64,000 nucleotides of DNA, taken from Lysobacterales bacterium. GTDB lineage: Bacteria > Pseudomonadota > Gammaproteobacteria > Xanthomonadales > Xanthomonadaceae. Each line of letters opens with the position of its first letter. Position 1 is the first letter of the stretch. The notes under the pieces are model-generated. The model was not told the DNA's origin. It saw only the letters and a program-made list of their open reading frames with translations, and made no database searches. Positions 44,654 through 55,034 of this stretch are shown one piece after another. The translations under genes were made by a program, and so were the position numbers. Where the stretch lies: contig JAGRJY010000041.1 in NCBI GenBank assembly GCA_020442465.1, positions 39,155 through 103,154 on the forward strand, read 5' to 3'.

Positions 44654-45007
44654 ATGCCCATTTACGGATTCGAATGCACCCAATGCGGACATCAGTTCGA
44701 CCGCCTGCAGAAGCTGTCCGATCCCGATCCGACCACCTGCCCGTCCTGCCAGGCCGAGAGCATTCGCCGCCAGCTGACGGCGCCGGCGTTTCGCCTGGCC
44801 GGCAGCGGCTGGTACGAGACCGACTTCAAGAAGGACGGCGACAAGAAACGCAATCTCGCCGGCGAGTCGGACGCGGCCAAGCCCTCCGACAGCGCCAAGA
44901 CCGAGTCCAAGCCGGATGCCAAAGCCGAGACCGCCAAGCCTGCGGCCGCGCCGTCCAGCGCTCCGGCAGCCGAGAGCAAGCCCAAGCCCGCCGCCTCGAC
45001 CGACTGA
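44654..45007 (+). CDS. FmdB-family zinc-ribbon protein
   Basis: 117-aa protein whose first 45 residues form the FmdB/CxxC_CxxC zinc ribbon, with C8, C11, C29 and C32 (MPIYGFECTQCGH, CPSC). The remainder is a low-complexity Lys/Ala/Pro/Ser tail. Function is unproved; in gammaproteobacteria it commonly precedes aspS, as here, although a DUF3011 gene in opposite orientation intervenes. GCAGGAAGG lies 5-13 nt before the ATG. Confidence 0.85.
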   Translation: MPIYGFECTQCGHQFDRLQKLSDPDPTTCPSCQAESIRRQLTAPAFRLAGSGWYETDFKKDGDKKRNLAGESDAAKPSDSAKTESKPDAKAETAKPAAAPSSAPAAESKPKPAASTD

Positions 45008-45085
45008 TACGCAGGCTCAGGCGTCCGCGCGAAAGCGGCTCGATCAGCGCCCTGACACGAGCCCAGCAACCCGACGAAACACCGG

Positions 45086-45115
45086 CTCCGAGGCCGGCGA
45101 AACGATGCCTCGGAG
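45086..45115. terminator. hairpin terminator candidate between convergent genes
   Basis: CTCCGAGG pairs with CCTCGGAG over a 14-nt loop, followed at 45119-45134 by a second stem GGGCG/CGCCC. It lies between convergent fmdB and the DUF3011 gene. No T-run, so strength is uncertain. Confidence 0.5.
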
Positions 45116-45164
45116 ACAGGGGCGTCCGGCGCCCTGAGCGCGCCGGACCATCCCATGCATGAAC

Positions 45165-46163
45165 TCAGCGCGTGCCGAAGCGCGCTCGGCAGCCCTGGTC
45201 GACCCAGATTTCGCCGCGGCGATAGCCCCAGGTGCGCCCTTCCACGCAGGCGGTGCGGGAGATCTGCTCGATCAGCACCGGGTAGCCATAGCGCTCCTGC
45301 CACGCACAAGTGCGGTAGCGGTCGTCCTCGCTGATGCAGGTGACCGAGTAGCTCGAACCGCCGCCGTAGCCGTTGCCGGGCAGGCCACCGTTGCGCGACG
45401 GTGCGAAACGGCCGCGGCATCCGTTGTCGACCCAGACTTCACCGGGTGACGAGCCCCAGGTGCGGCCTTCGATGCACGCCGAATCGGAAAGCTGCTGAAC
45501 CAGCATGGCGGGTGCGCGGAACCCGGTGGCGCAGCGCTGACGCCGATTGTTCTGGCTCTCGCAGATGACTTCCGATCCCGAGCCGCTGCCGTAACCCGGT
45601 CCGCCGTAGCCGGGACCGCCGGCACCATGCCCGCCGCCATGGCCGGGACCACCGCCACCGCCCTCGGCGAATCGGCCGCGACAGCCGGCATCGACCCAGA
45701 CCGCGCCCTGCTTCCAGCCCCAGGTGCGGTTCTCGATGCAGCTTGCGCTCGACAGCTGCTCACGCAGCACCGGCCGGCTGCGGAACGGCGCCAGGCATTC
45801 GGTGTAGCGTTTGTTGACCGACGAACAGGTGACGTAGCGCGCGCGCCAGCCGTTGTTGGGCGGCCGCCAGTTCGACCCGCGCAACGACTGCGCGATGTCG
45901 TTCTGGATGTCGCGGAACGCCCAGCCCGAGTCGATCTGGTCGAGATAGAACTCGAGCTGGTCGTCGGGGATAGCGCGCCCGCCGGACTGGTCGGCGTACT
46001 CGCGCTCGATGACGCGAACGCGCTCGCGCACGGTGAGCTGACGCAGGTCCTGGGGCGCGTAGGCCTTGCCCTGCGCCCACGCCGTGGTCGGGGTGGTCAC
46101 GCACAGCGCGACCAGGATGAAGGTTGCAAGGCCAAGCAGAATGCCGATCCGAGACGCAGGCAT
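45165..46163 (-). CDS. exported DUF3011 triple-repeat protein
   Basis: 332-aa exported protein. Signal peptide at residues 1-31, ending AWAQG. A short charged region (35-100) is followed by three DUF3011 repeats at about 108-165, 198-253 and 272-329. Each has four cysteines (first repeat C113, C123, C142, C161) and the motif RTWGxxxGxxWVDxGC. Glycine-rich linkers separate them, the first nearly all Gly/His/Pro. The cysteine pattern suggests disulfide-stabilised modules in the periplasm or on the surface. Function unknown. The ATG at 46163 places the signal peptide at the N-terminus. Confidence 0.85.
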   Translation of the reverse strand: MPASRIGILLGLATFILVALCVTTPTTAWAQGKAYAPQDLRQLTVRERVRVIEREYADQSGGRAIPDDQLEFYLDQIDSGWAFRDIQNDIAQSLRGSNWRPPNNGWRARYVTCSSVNKRYTECLAPFRSRPVLREQLSSASCIENRTWGWKQGAVWVDAGCRGRFAEGGGGGPGHGGGHGAGGPGYGGPGYGSGSGSEVICESQNNRRQRCATGFRAPAMLVQQLSDSACIEGRTWGSSPGEVWVDNGCRGRFAPSRNGGLPGNGYGGGSSYSVTCISEDDRYRTCAWQERYGYPVLIEQISRTACVEGRTWGYRRGEIWVDQGCRARFGTR

Positions 46164-46281
46164 GTCGCACACTCCGGTTCCGGGGGTCGGGCCAAGCTTA
46201 ATTCCTGCAGCTGAACGAAGGAAACCATGCCTGACTGCCTGTTCAGACGGGCAGGGTGCGTACCGGCTCGGGCCGGGCGCT

Positions 46282-46311
46282 TTGCCGCACCGCAGCACTC
46301 CTTCGTACAAT
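46282..46311 (+). promoter_or_regulatory. sigma-70-like promoter for aspS
   Basis: TTGCCG (46282-46287), an 18-bp spacer, then TACAAT (46306-46311). The ATG of aspS is 42 bp downstream of the -10 element. Confidence 0.55.
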
Positions 46312-46353
46312 GGTGGGCTTTCCGGCGTCGCGCCGGACCTCCGGAGTTTCCCC

Positions 46354-48120
<1,767 letters not shown>

Positions 48121-48244
48121 CCATGGGGCGTGCGGCACAGCGGGGTGAACCGCGCTCCGCAGTCGTGCGCAGTGCGCGCGACCTGGGGTAACCGGGTGGC
48201 CAGGCTGTTGCCGACGATGGTGCCTGTACGGTGTGGAGATTGAC

Positions 48245-48898
48245 GTGAACCCCGATCTCCGCGAAGCACCCTCGCGCGAACGCGTCATCCTGCTGCACGG
48301 ACTGTGGATGCGCCGACCGGCACTCTGGCCGCTGGCGCGTCGATTACGTGCGTCAGGCTTCGACGTCGATCTGTTTCCCTACGCAACGCTTTGGGCCGAG
48401 CCTGGGCAGTCGCTCGCCCGGCTGGCCAGCTGGATGCGGGCGCGGGCGCCGGGCCCGGTGCATCTGGTCGGCCACAGTCTGGGCGGCGTCACCGCGCTCG
48501 CCCTGTTCGCCGTCGAGCGCGACTTGCCTGCCGGGCGCGTCGTGTGCATCGGCTCACCGATCAACGGCAGCCAGGCAGCCGCCCGGCTGCGCGACGTTCA
48601 TCTGCCATGGCTGGCCGGACGCAGCCGCGCCCTGCTGGAACAGGGTGTTCAAGTGCCTGGCGATCGGGAAGTCGGCATGATCGCCGGCGACAAGCCCGTG
48701 GGTGCGGGCGCCTGGTTCGCCCGCTTCGATGGTCCGCACGATGGCAGCGTTGCCGTCGCCGAGACCCGCAGTGATCGCCTGGCCGGTCATCTCGTGCTGC
48801 CGCTGAGCCACTCCGGCACGATGTTCTCGCGCGCGGTGGCGGCGCAGACCGCACAGTTTCTGCGTCACGGCAGATTTGCCGCCGACGATCGCGGGTAG
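48245..48898 (+). CDS. small alpha/beta-hydrolase (lipase-like)
   Basis: 217-aa hydrolase. LLHGLWMRRPALWPLARRL is the oxyanion strand, and VHLVGHSLGGVTAL carries the nucleophile serine in GHSLG. A late LPLSHSGTMFS supplies the histidine, and an Asp near GPHDGSVAV could complete the triad. It resembles bacterial triacylglycerol-lipase/esterase-like proteins of the PGAP1/lipase class 2 type without a signal peptide. The GTG at 48245 is chosen because GGAG lies 6 nt upstream; an in-frame GTG at 48233 is the alternative. It follows aspS by 124 bp on the same strand. Confidence 0.82.
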   Translation: MNPDLREAPSRERVILLHGLWMRRPALWPLARRLRASGFDVDLFPYATLWAEPGQSLARLASWMRARAPGPVHLVGHSLGGVTALALFAVERDLPAGRVVCIGSPINGSQAAARLRDVHLPWLAGRSRALLEQGVQVPGDREVGMIAGDKPVGAGAWFARFDGPHDGSVAVAETRSDRLAGHLVLPLSHSGTMFSRAVAAQTAQFLRHGRFAADDRG

Positions 48899-49182
48899 GC
48901 GGGGCAGCGAAAGCCTGCACCGAGTCCGTCCCGGGTGAGCCCACTGAGCGCGCGACTCGTAGCTGCTTCCGAGGCCGAGCACGTACCGGGTCCGCCGTCG
49001 CGATGATTCGGGTCGCGGCGACGATCGCTTCAGCAGCGCCGATCCGACGCGCCTTCCATAGTTCAAGACAACCTCGCTGCACCGGGCGTGGTGCCGCCTT
49101 CGCCGGCACAGTCGGGTCCGTGGCGCGTTGCTCCGGCGACGCGCGCGCTGCGCGCCTGCTGCACCGCAGCCCAGCGGGCAAC

Positions 49183-49223
49183 TTGACGATAGTCAATGCT
49201 CAAACGACAATTATTCGTGTTTG
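49183..49223 (+). promoter_or_regulatory. promoter with overlapping palindrome before the flavin cassette
   Basis: TTGACG (49183-49188), a 17-bp spacer, then GACAAT (49206-49211) make a plausible sigma-70 promoter in an otherwise GC-rich gap of about 460 bp (48899-49359). An imperfect palindrome with arms CAAAC/GTTTG covers 49201-49223 and overlaps the -10 element, suggesting a repressor site. A 7-bp stem ACACCAG/CTGGTGT starting at 49226 encloses GAAGGAG (49241-49247) in its loop. Confidence 0.5.
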
Positions 49224-49359
49224 CAACACCAGGCGCGTCTGAAGGAGCGCTCTGGTGTGCGCCGCGTGCTGGGAAACGCGCCAGTCGCCGGTCGTGGCCA
49301 TGCCTGCCGTCCTGCGCGCCGCCCCGGTGCAGCCCCTGTCCCCCAACGTGACGAAGATC

Positions 49360-50331
49360 ATGAGCCCAGATCGAAACCTGCCCTTGCCCCTTCGCGTCCT
49401 GCCGCATGCCCTGCTCGGTGCATGGCTGCTCACGGCGAATCCTGCTCAGGCCGACGAGAACCTGTGGATCTACACCCGCAGCGCGGACACCATGCCCGAA
49501 GGGGCGGTCGAGCTGAAGGTGAGTGATGTGTTCCGAACCGGCAAGAACTCCGGCGACTACGCGTTCCACGACATCCGCTTTGAAGCCGAGTACGGCCTGA
49601 CCTCGCGGCTGACCCTGATGGCCGAGGCGCTGGTGTTCGACCACGATTACTCGGTGCTCGATCCGGACTTGCAGCCGATGTTCGATTCGCAGGGCGGTGA
49701 GGGCGGGCGCTTCCGCGACACCCAGTTCGCGGGCTTCGAACTCGGCGCCAAGTACAACGTGCTGAGCACGTACAAGGATCCTGTCGGCCTGGCGTTCTCG
49801 TTCACCTTCGAACACCGCAGCCGCTATCGGCTCGACGGTGCCGACATCGACCAGGACTCGTTCGTCGTGCAGACCTATCTGCAGAAGAACTTCCTCGAGA
49901 ACACGCTCATCTTCGCGCTGTCGCCGAAGATCGAGTTCGAGCGTCGCAAGTCGCCCGGCGTGCTGGAAGAGGAAATCGCCTTCGATTTTGCCGCCGGCGT
50001 GAGCTACCGCTTCAGGCCGAACTGGAACGTGGGGCTGGAGTTCCGCCACCAGTCCGACTATCTCAACCCGCAGGAAGACGGCGAGTTCAATCCCGAGCTG
50101 GATCGATCGAGCTTCGACCTCACCGATTTCCGCGTTGGCTCGCAGCATCAGCGCGGCAACTACTTCGGCCCGACGCTGCACTACGCGTCGCGCGAATGGT
50201 GGGTGACCGGGGGCATCCTCTGGCAGATCCGCGGCGGCGGGTCACCGTTCTCCTACAGTCGCGACCATCGCAACTGGGATGAGCACGAGCGCCGACACAT
50301 CGGCCTGACCGTGGGCTTCGAATTTGAGTAA
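49360..50331 (+). CDS. DUF6662-like outer-membrane beta-barrel protein, first gene of a flavin electron-transfer cassette
   Basis: Predicted outer-membrane protein, about 323 aa. The signal peptide (LPHALLGAWLLTANPAQA) ends before ENLWIYTRSADTMPEGAVEL. The rest alternates hydrophobic and polar residues in beta-hairpins (FEAEYGLTSRLTLMAEAL, VGLAFSFTFEHRSRYRL, HIGLTVGFEFE) and ends in an aromatic residue pattern typical of barrels. It resembles DUF6662, from memory. The ATG at 49360 gives a normal signal peptide; an in-frame GTG at 49255, with a better Shine-Dalgarno GAAGGAG, would add 35 residues before it. The next gene begins at or before 50351, so these are co-transcribed. Confidence 0.68.
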   Translation: MSPDRNLPLPLRVLPHALLGAWLLTANPAQADENLWIYTRSADTMPEGAVELKVSDVFRTGKNSGDYAFHDIRFEAEYGLTSRLTLMAEALVFDHDYSVLDPDLQPMFDSQGGEGGRFRDTQFAGFELGAKYNVLSTYKDPVGLAFSFTFEHRSRYRLDGADIDQDSFVVQTYLQKNFLENTLIFALSPKIEFERRKSPGVLEEEIAFDFAAGVSYRFRPNWNVGLEFRHQSDYLNPQEDGEFNPELDRSSFDLTDFRVGSQHQRGNYFGPTLHYASREWWVTGGILWQIRGGGSPFSYSRDHRNWDEHERRHIGLTVGFEFE

Positions 50332-50350
50332 CAGCGACCACGATCGCGGC

Positions 50351-50914
50351 ATGCCCGTGGCAGGCCCGGCGAAACGGCGGGTGCAGCGTCGAGACGTGCT
50401 GGCCGCGCTCGGTGCCGGCCCGCTGCTGTGGTTTTGTCCGCCGCTGCGCGCCGAAACCTTTCTGAGCGCGGACGAAGCGCGCGAACTGATTTTTCCCGGT
50501 GGCCAGTTCGTGCCGACCGAAGTGACCCTGAGCAAGGATCAGGCGGCGCGGATCAAGTCGCTGTCGGGTGTGCGGGTGCGGAATCTCACCATGCAGGCCT
50601 GGCGCAGCAGCCAGGGCGAATGGTTGGTGGTCGACCAGGTGATCGGCAAGCACGAGTTCATCGACATCGCCGTCGGCTATGACGCGCAGGGTCGCGTCGC
50701 GGGCGTCGAAGTGCTGACCTATCGGGAGTCGTACGGCGCGGAGATCCGCCATCCGAAGTGGCGCGCGCAGTTTCACGGGCGCGACCACAGCCAGCGGCTC
50801 GAACTCGACGAGCAGATCCACAACATCTCCGGCGCCACGCTGTCCTGCCAGCACGTCACCCAGGGAGTCAATCGGCTGAACGCCACCTGGGCCGAGGTGT
50901 TGTCGAAGCGCTAG
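50351..50914 (+). CDS. Tat-exported FMN-binding domain protein (NqrC/RnfG-type flavinylation target)
   Basis: 187-aa electron carrier. The N-terminus has a twin-arginine signal (QRRDVLAALGAG, arginines 13-14) and a hydrophobic stretch to about residue 34. The FMN-binding domain covers about 90-182, and SGAT at 160-163 matches the site where ApbE attaches FMN to threonine (T163 here). Export through Tat implies folding before transport. The next gene is apbE, 3 bp downstream. The ATG at 50351 gives the compact Tat signal; a TTG at 50324 overlapping the previous stop is the alternative. Confidence 0.85.
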   Translation: MPVAGPAKRRVQRRDVLAALGAGPLLWFCPPLRAETFLSADEARELIFPGGQFVPTEVTLSKDQAARIKSLSGVRVRNLTMQAWRSSQGEWLVVDQVIGKHEFIDIAVGYDAQGRVAGVEVLTYRESYGAEIRHPKWRAQFHGRDHSQRLELDEQIHNISGATLSCQHVTQGVNRLNATWAEVLSKR

Positions 50915-50917
50915 GCC

Positions 50918-51844
50918 ATGAGCTGCGTCGCGCCCGCTCGAGTCGGAAGCAGCGCCCAGTGCGTGCGTCGCTGTCGCCCGCTGATGGGCAGCTACGCCGA
51001 GCTGACGCTGACGGCCGACCTGCCGCGCAGTGAATTGCTCGCGCTGAGCCAGACCCTGTTCGCCGAGCTCGATCGCCTCGACGCCAAGTTCAGTTTCCAT
51101 CGCTGCGACAGCGCATTGAGTGCGCTGAACCGCCGCGCCGCCGCCGCGCTGCCGGCTGATCTCGACGACGAAACCGCCGCGTTGCTTCGCCAGGCCCTGC
51201 GCTTCAGCGCGGCCACGGCAGGCCGGTTCGACATGTGCGTGGCGTCCGATCTGGTTGCCTTGGGCCATCTGCCGGCGCATGTCGGGACGGTGGCACCGGG
51301 CGCGAGCTGGCGCGATCTGGCGGTGCAGGGCAACCGCCTGCACGTCGGCCGCGCGGCGTTGCTGGATCTCGGCGGCATCGCCAAGGGCTACGCGGTGGAC
51401 CGCGTCATCGCGCGGGTGCCTGAAGGCGTGTCGGCCACGGTGAACCTGGGCGGCGACTTGCGCATGACCGAATGGCGCAGCGTGTCCGTCGACCTTCGCG
51501 GTCCCGGGCTGGATGCCTGCGCAGCGTCGCGGATGTGGGCGTCGGCGGTGGCCACCAGCGTGGCCGCACCCGGCGCACAGCTCGGAGTCCTGGTCGATCC
51601 GCGCTCCGGACAGACAGGAGATGAAGCGGCCAGCTACAGCGTCTTCGCCGACGACGCCATGACTGCCGATGCGTTGACCAAGGCGGCGATGCTCGGGCTC
51701 GACCGCGATGATCTTTGGCGTGCCGGAGCGCGCGCACTGCTGCGCATCGACGCCGCGGGAGGCGTGCAGTGCTGGCGTGCGCAGCATGAGCCCGCACAAG
51801 AACTGGGTTCGGCCCGTATGGCCAGCACGACGGGTCTTCGCTGA
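50918..51844 (+). CDS. apbE: FAD:protein FMN transferase
   Basis: 308-aa ApbE-family enzyme that transfers FMN from FAD to a serine/threonine of a partner protein, surely the SGAT-containing product of the preceding gene. Family blocks are [45 protein letters not shown] and the metal-binding [16 protein letters not shown]. No signal peptide or lipobox is evident at the N-terminus, unlike many periplasmic ApbE proteins, so it may act in the cytoplasm before Tat export of the partner. Its stop overlaps the next start (TGATG). Confidence 0.9.
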   Translation: MSCVAPARVGSSAQCVRRCRPLMGSYAELTLTADLPRSELLALSQTLFAELDRLDAKFSFHRCDSALSALNRRAAAALPADLDDETAALLRQALRFSAATAGRFDMCVASDLVALGHLPAHVGTVAPGASWRDLAVQGNRLHVGRAALLDLGGIAKGYAVDRVIARVPEGVSATVNLGGDLRMTEWRSVSVDLRGPGLDACAASRMWASAVATSVAAPGAQLGVLVDPRSGQTGDEAASYSVFADDAMTADALTKAAMLGLDRDDLWRAGARALLRIDAAGGVQCWRAQHEPAQELGSARMASTTGLR

Positions 51845-52344
51845 TGCCGCTCGTCCGCATGCTGATGCCGCGATGGCTGCGCCGCACCATCTACGGGGTG
51901 CTGGCGAGCAGTTGGCTCACCGGCACGACGTTCTTCGTGCTCAGCCGTTTCGTGGAAGTCGAAGGCGAGTTCGGGCCGCAGAAACACCCGATGCAGGCGT
52001 CGGTACTGGCCGCACACGGCGCTTGCGCGTTTCTGATGCTGCTTGCGCTGGGGGCGCTGTGGACCAACCACGTCCCGGCGGCTTGGCGCAGCCGGCGGTC
52101 GCGGCGTCTCGGCATCTCGCTGGTGAGCATCACTGCCTTGATGGCGATCTCCGGCTGGGTGCTCTACTACGCTGCCGGCGACACGCTGCGACCCTGGATC
52201 GGCAATCTGCACTTCGCCATCGGTGTGAGCCTGCCGGTTGCGCTGGCCTGCCACGTTGCGGCCGGTCGGCGTTCGCGCCGGGCTCGGACCCCCGCAGGCG
52301 AAGCGCCGACGCGCGCTGCCGCTCCGGACGCGACCGCCGGCTAG
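51844..52344 (+). CDS. four-helix membrane protein with paired histidines, probable b-type cytochrome partner
   Basis: 166-aa inner-membrane protein. Hydrophobic helices lie at about 15-35, 53-75, 89-110 and 121-140. Histidines H58/H76 in helix 2 and H123/H137 in helix 4 (plus H48) are placed as in small di-haem cytochrome b/DUF4405-like proteins, so haem binding and quinol oxidation are plausible. The C-terminal tail is Arg/Ala/Pro-rich. It overlaps apbE by one base and ends the cassette. It may pass electrons from the quinone pool to the flavoprotein. The family is not certain. Confidence 0.6.
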   Translation: MPLVRMLMPRWLRRTIYGVLASSWLTGTTFFVLSRFVEVEGEFGPQKHPMQASVLAAHGACAFLMLLALGALWTNHVPAAWRSRRSRRLGISLVSITALMAISGWVLYYAAGDTLRPWIGNLHFAIGVSLPVALACHVAAGRRSRRARTPAGEAPTRAAAPDATAG

Positions 52345-52362
52345 GGCAGGCGCTTCGCGCCC

Positions 52363-52458
52363 GGCTCCGTCTGAGCGCGGCTCCGATCGAGGCCAGCTCC
52401 GATCGAGCCCGGCCCCGTTCGAGCATCGCTCTGTTCGAGCATTGCTCCGCACGCGCCC
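52363..52458. repeat. tandem array of six 16-bp units before yebC
   Basis: Six consecutive 16-bp units, starting at 52363, 52379, 52395, 52411, 52427 and 52443, with consensus roughly GGCTCCGWTCGAGCMY; a weak seventh copy may start at 52347. The unit resembles the minus-strand reading of the array at 39531. Noncoding. Confidence 0.75.
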
Positions 52459-52562
52459 CAATCCGACTACGCCCGTCCGCGCCGCGCCCGATTCCCATCA
52501 CGGCAGACACCGCCTGCAAGCGGCCTGGCAGCCACAGAAAGCCCGTGCACGACGCCGCGACC

Positions 52563-52568
52563 TATAAT
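52563..52568 (+). promoter_or_regulatory. consensus -10 element TATAAT for yebC
   Basis: A perfect TATAAT lies 33 bp before the yebC start. No good -35 hexamer is seen at 17 bp. Confidence 0.5.
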
Positions 52569-52601
52569 GCTGCGGTTTGCAGGCAAGGCGTTTTCGAATT
52601 C

Positions 52602-53342
52602 ATGGCCGGTCATTCCAAATGGGCCAACATCCAGCACCGCAAGGGCAAGCAGGACGCGGTGCGCGGCAGGATATTCACCAAGCTGGTGCGCGAGATCACG
52701 GTCGCGGCGCGACAGGGCGGCGGCGATATCGCCGGCAATCCGCGCCTGCGCCTGGCCGTCGACAAGGCCGTGGCCGCGTCGATGCCCAAGGACAACATCG
52801 AGCGGGCGATCAAGAAGGCGATCGGCGAGCTGGAAGGCGTCAGCTACGAGGAACTGCGCTACGAGGGCTATGCGCCCGGCGGCGTCGCGGTGATCGTCGA
52901 CTGCATGACCGACAATCGCCAGCGCACCGTCGCCGACGTGCGTCACGCCTTCACCCGCCACGGCGGCAATCTCGGCACCGAAGGTTCGGTTGCTTTCATG
53001 TTCCGTCGTCTGGGCGTGCTCAGTTTCGCGCCGGGCGCCGACGAAGCGCAGGTCAGTGAGGCCGCCATCGAGGGGGGCGCCGAAGACATCGTCGTCAACG
53101 ACCAGGACGGGTCCATCGAAGTGCTGACCTCGGCCGAGGAGTATCAGTCGGTGAAGGACGCGATGGAGGCCGCAGGTTGCGCGGCCGATGACGCCGAGCT
53201 GACCTGGCGAGCGGACAACGACGTGGCGGTGGACGGCGACACCGCGCAGCAGGTCGCGCAGCTGCTGGAGAAACTCGACGATCTCGACGACGTGCAGAAC
53301 GTCTATTCGAATGCCGATCTGCCGGCGGAAGCGTATGAGTAG
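52602..53342 (+). CDS. yebC: YebC/PmpR family transcriptional or translational regulator
   Basis: 246-aa cytoplasmic protein of the TACO1/YebC family, described as a DNA-binding regulator and, in recent work, as a ribosome factor easing stalling at proline-rich sequences. The N-terminus [18 protein letters not shown] and the blocks [25 protein letters not shown] and [15 protein letters not shown] are diagnostic. Length is standard. It precedes ruvC, a conserved order in gammaproteobacteria. Confidence 0.96.
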   Translation: MAGHSKWANIQHRKGKQDAVRGRIFTKLVREITVAARQGGGDIAGNPRLRLAVDKAVAASMPKDNIERAIKKAIGELEGVSYEELRYEGYAPGGVAVIVDCMTDNRQRTVADVRHAFTRHGGNLGTEGSVAFMFRRLGVLSFAPGADEAQVSEAAIEGGAEDIVVNDQDGSIEVLTSAEEYQSVKDAMEAAGCAADDAELTWRADNDVAVDGDTAQQVAQLLEKLDDLDDVQNVYSNADLPAEAYE

Positions 53343-53468
53343 AATTCTGCTGTGGGTCGCCGCGCGACGACGTGGTCGGCACGCGCTGGGCCATCGCTGC
53401 GCCCGGCCGGGCGGGTTGTTGGAGACGGCGATGCGGCGCTGTGCTGCGGATGCCGGCGCAGTATGGCT

Positions 53469-53509
<41 letters not shown>

Positions 53510-53597
53510 GCGCTGCGCGTGCGGCATCACCTTCGCGAAACGACACGGCGGTGGCGCTGGAGTACGTGCCTTCGCTGCCGCGCATCGGCGGTATCCG

Positions 53598-54128
53598 ATG
53601 ATCCGGATTCTTGGCATCGATCCCGGTTCCCAGCGCACCGGCGTCGGGGTGGTCGATGCCGACGCCAGCGGGCGCTGCCAGCATGTCTACCACGATGCGC
53701 TCAAGGTGCTCGATGCGGAGAGTTTTCCGCAGCGGCTGAAGGCCATCTTCGAGGGCGTGGACGCGCTCATCCGCGCCCATCGCCCGACCGAGGTGGCGAT
53801 CGAGCGGGTGTTTCTGGCCAAGAATCCCGATTCGGCGCTGAAGCTCGGTCAGGCGCGCGGCGCGGCAATCTGCGCGGCCGTGCTGCACGACCTGCCGGTC
53901 CTCGAGTACTCGCCGATGCAGATCAAGAACGCCGTGGTCGGGCGCGGTGTGGCGGAAAAGTCCCAAGTGCAGCATATGGTCGGCGTGCTGCTCGGGCTCT
54001 CGGGCAAGCTGCAATCCGACGCCGCCGATGCGCTGGCGGTGGCGATCACCCATGGACACGGCCGCGTGCTGGCGCAACGAACCGGGCTGCCGGCGGCGGC
54101 CCTGATGCGACGAAGAGGATGGCGATGA
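53598..54128 (+). CDS. ruvC: Holliday junction endodeoxyribonuclease RuvC
   Basis: 176-aa nuclease that resolves Holliday junctions. [16 protein letters not shown] at the N-terminus carries the first catalytic aspartate (D8). [22 protein letters not shown] and [14 protein letters not shown] follow, and [14 protein letters not shown] supplies the terminal acidic pair. Length is standard. The frame is open upstream through the microsatellite, but the ATG at 53598 fits the family exactly. Confidence 0.96.
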   Translation: MIRILGIDPGSQRTGVGVVDADASGRCQHVYHDALKVLDAESFPQRLKAIFEGVDALIRAHRPTEVAIERVFLAKNPDSALKLGQARGAAICAAVLHDLPVLEYSPMQIKNAVVGRGVAEKSQVQHMVGVLLGLSGKLQSDAADALAVAITHGHGRVLAQRTGLPAAALMRRRGWR

Positions 54129-54153
54129 CGGCAGGCGTACAGCGGGAGGCAGC

Positions 54154-54744
54154 ATGATCGGTCGACTCAAGGGCGTGCTCGCCTACAAACAGCCGCCCTG
54201 GCTGATGATCGACGTCGGTGGCGTCGGCTATGAGCTCGAAGCGCCGATGAGCACCATTTACGATCTGCCCGAGATGGGCCGCGAGGTGGTGCTGTTCACC
54301 CACTATGCGGTGAAGGAAGATTCGGTCGCGCTGTACGGCTTTCTCACCGAGGCCGAGCGACGGCTGTTTCGCGACGTGCAGAAAGTCTCAGGTATCGGCG
54401 CCAAGATCGCGCTGGCGATTCTCTCCGGCGTGAGCGTCGGTGAATTCTCCCGGCTGGTCGCCGCCAGCGACGTCAGCGCGCTGACCCGCATTCCGGGCAT
54501 CGGCAAGAAGACCGCCGAGCGCATCGTCGTCGAGCTGCGCGATCGCGCCTCCGACTTCGCCCAGGCCGGCGCGGCGCTGCGCGCAGGCGGAGTGCCGCAG
54601 GACCCGGTCACCGAGGCGTCCGTGGCGCTGCAGCAGCTGGGCTACAAGCCGGCAGAGATTTCTCGCCTGCTGCGCGACGCACCCTCGGGCGCCGACTCCG
54701 AAGGCCTGATCCGCCACGCCCTCAAGTCGGCGTTGAAGACCTGA
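54154..54744 (+). CDS. ruvA: Holliday junction branch migration protein RuvA
   Basis: 196-aa DNA-binding subunit of the RuvAB motor. An OB fold lies at the N-terminus ([28 protein letters not shown]), then helix-hairpin-helix motifs [13 protein letters not shown] and [12 protein letters not shown], and a C-terminal domain (about 148-196) that contacts RuvB. GGGAGG lies 6 nt before the ATG. It follows ruvC by 25 bp. Confidence 0.96.
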   Translation: MIGRLKGVLAYKQPPWLMIDVGGVGYELEAPMSTIYDLPEMGREVVLFTHYAVKEDSVALYGFLTEAERRLFRDVQKVSGIGAKIALAILSGVSVGEFSRLVAASDVSALTRIPGIGKKTAERIVVELRDRASDFAQAGAALRAGGVPQDPVTEASVALQQLGYKPAEISRLLRDAPSGADSEGLIRHALKSALKT

Positions 54745-54841
54745 GGCGGTGGTTCCGGTAGGCTGCGCAGTCGGCGCGGGCTTGGTCTCCCGAGGCCTTC
54801 CGGCGTGGACCGAATCCCGTCTCGACTCAGGAACGAGATGG

Positions 54842-54861
54842 ATCCCGATTCTCGCCGGGAT
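54842..54861. repeat. small palindromic repeat between ruvA and ruvB
   Basis: ATCCCG/CGGGAT stem with an 8-nt loop, within a 290-bp gap (54745-55034) that separates normally adjacent genes. The sequence resembles dispersed GGGATGAC-ending elements found in many proteobacteria. Otherwise I see nothing in this gap. Confidence 0.45.
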
Positions 54862-55034
54862 GACCGGGCGCGGGTCACGACTCCTTCGAAGGCCTGGGGG
54901 AAACGTGCTCTGGGCCTCCGGGCCTTCCGCGCTCGGATGAAGCCCCCCGCATCCCGGACGCCGAGTACAGACCACCGAAATCCGAATTCCGAACGCCCGA
55001 CTGCCCACCCCTCATCCACTCTTCCCGCTTGCCG

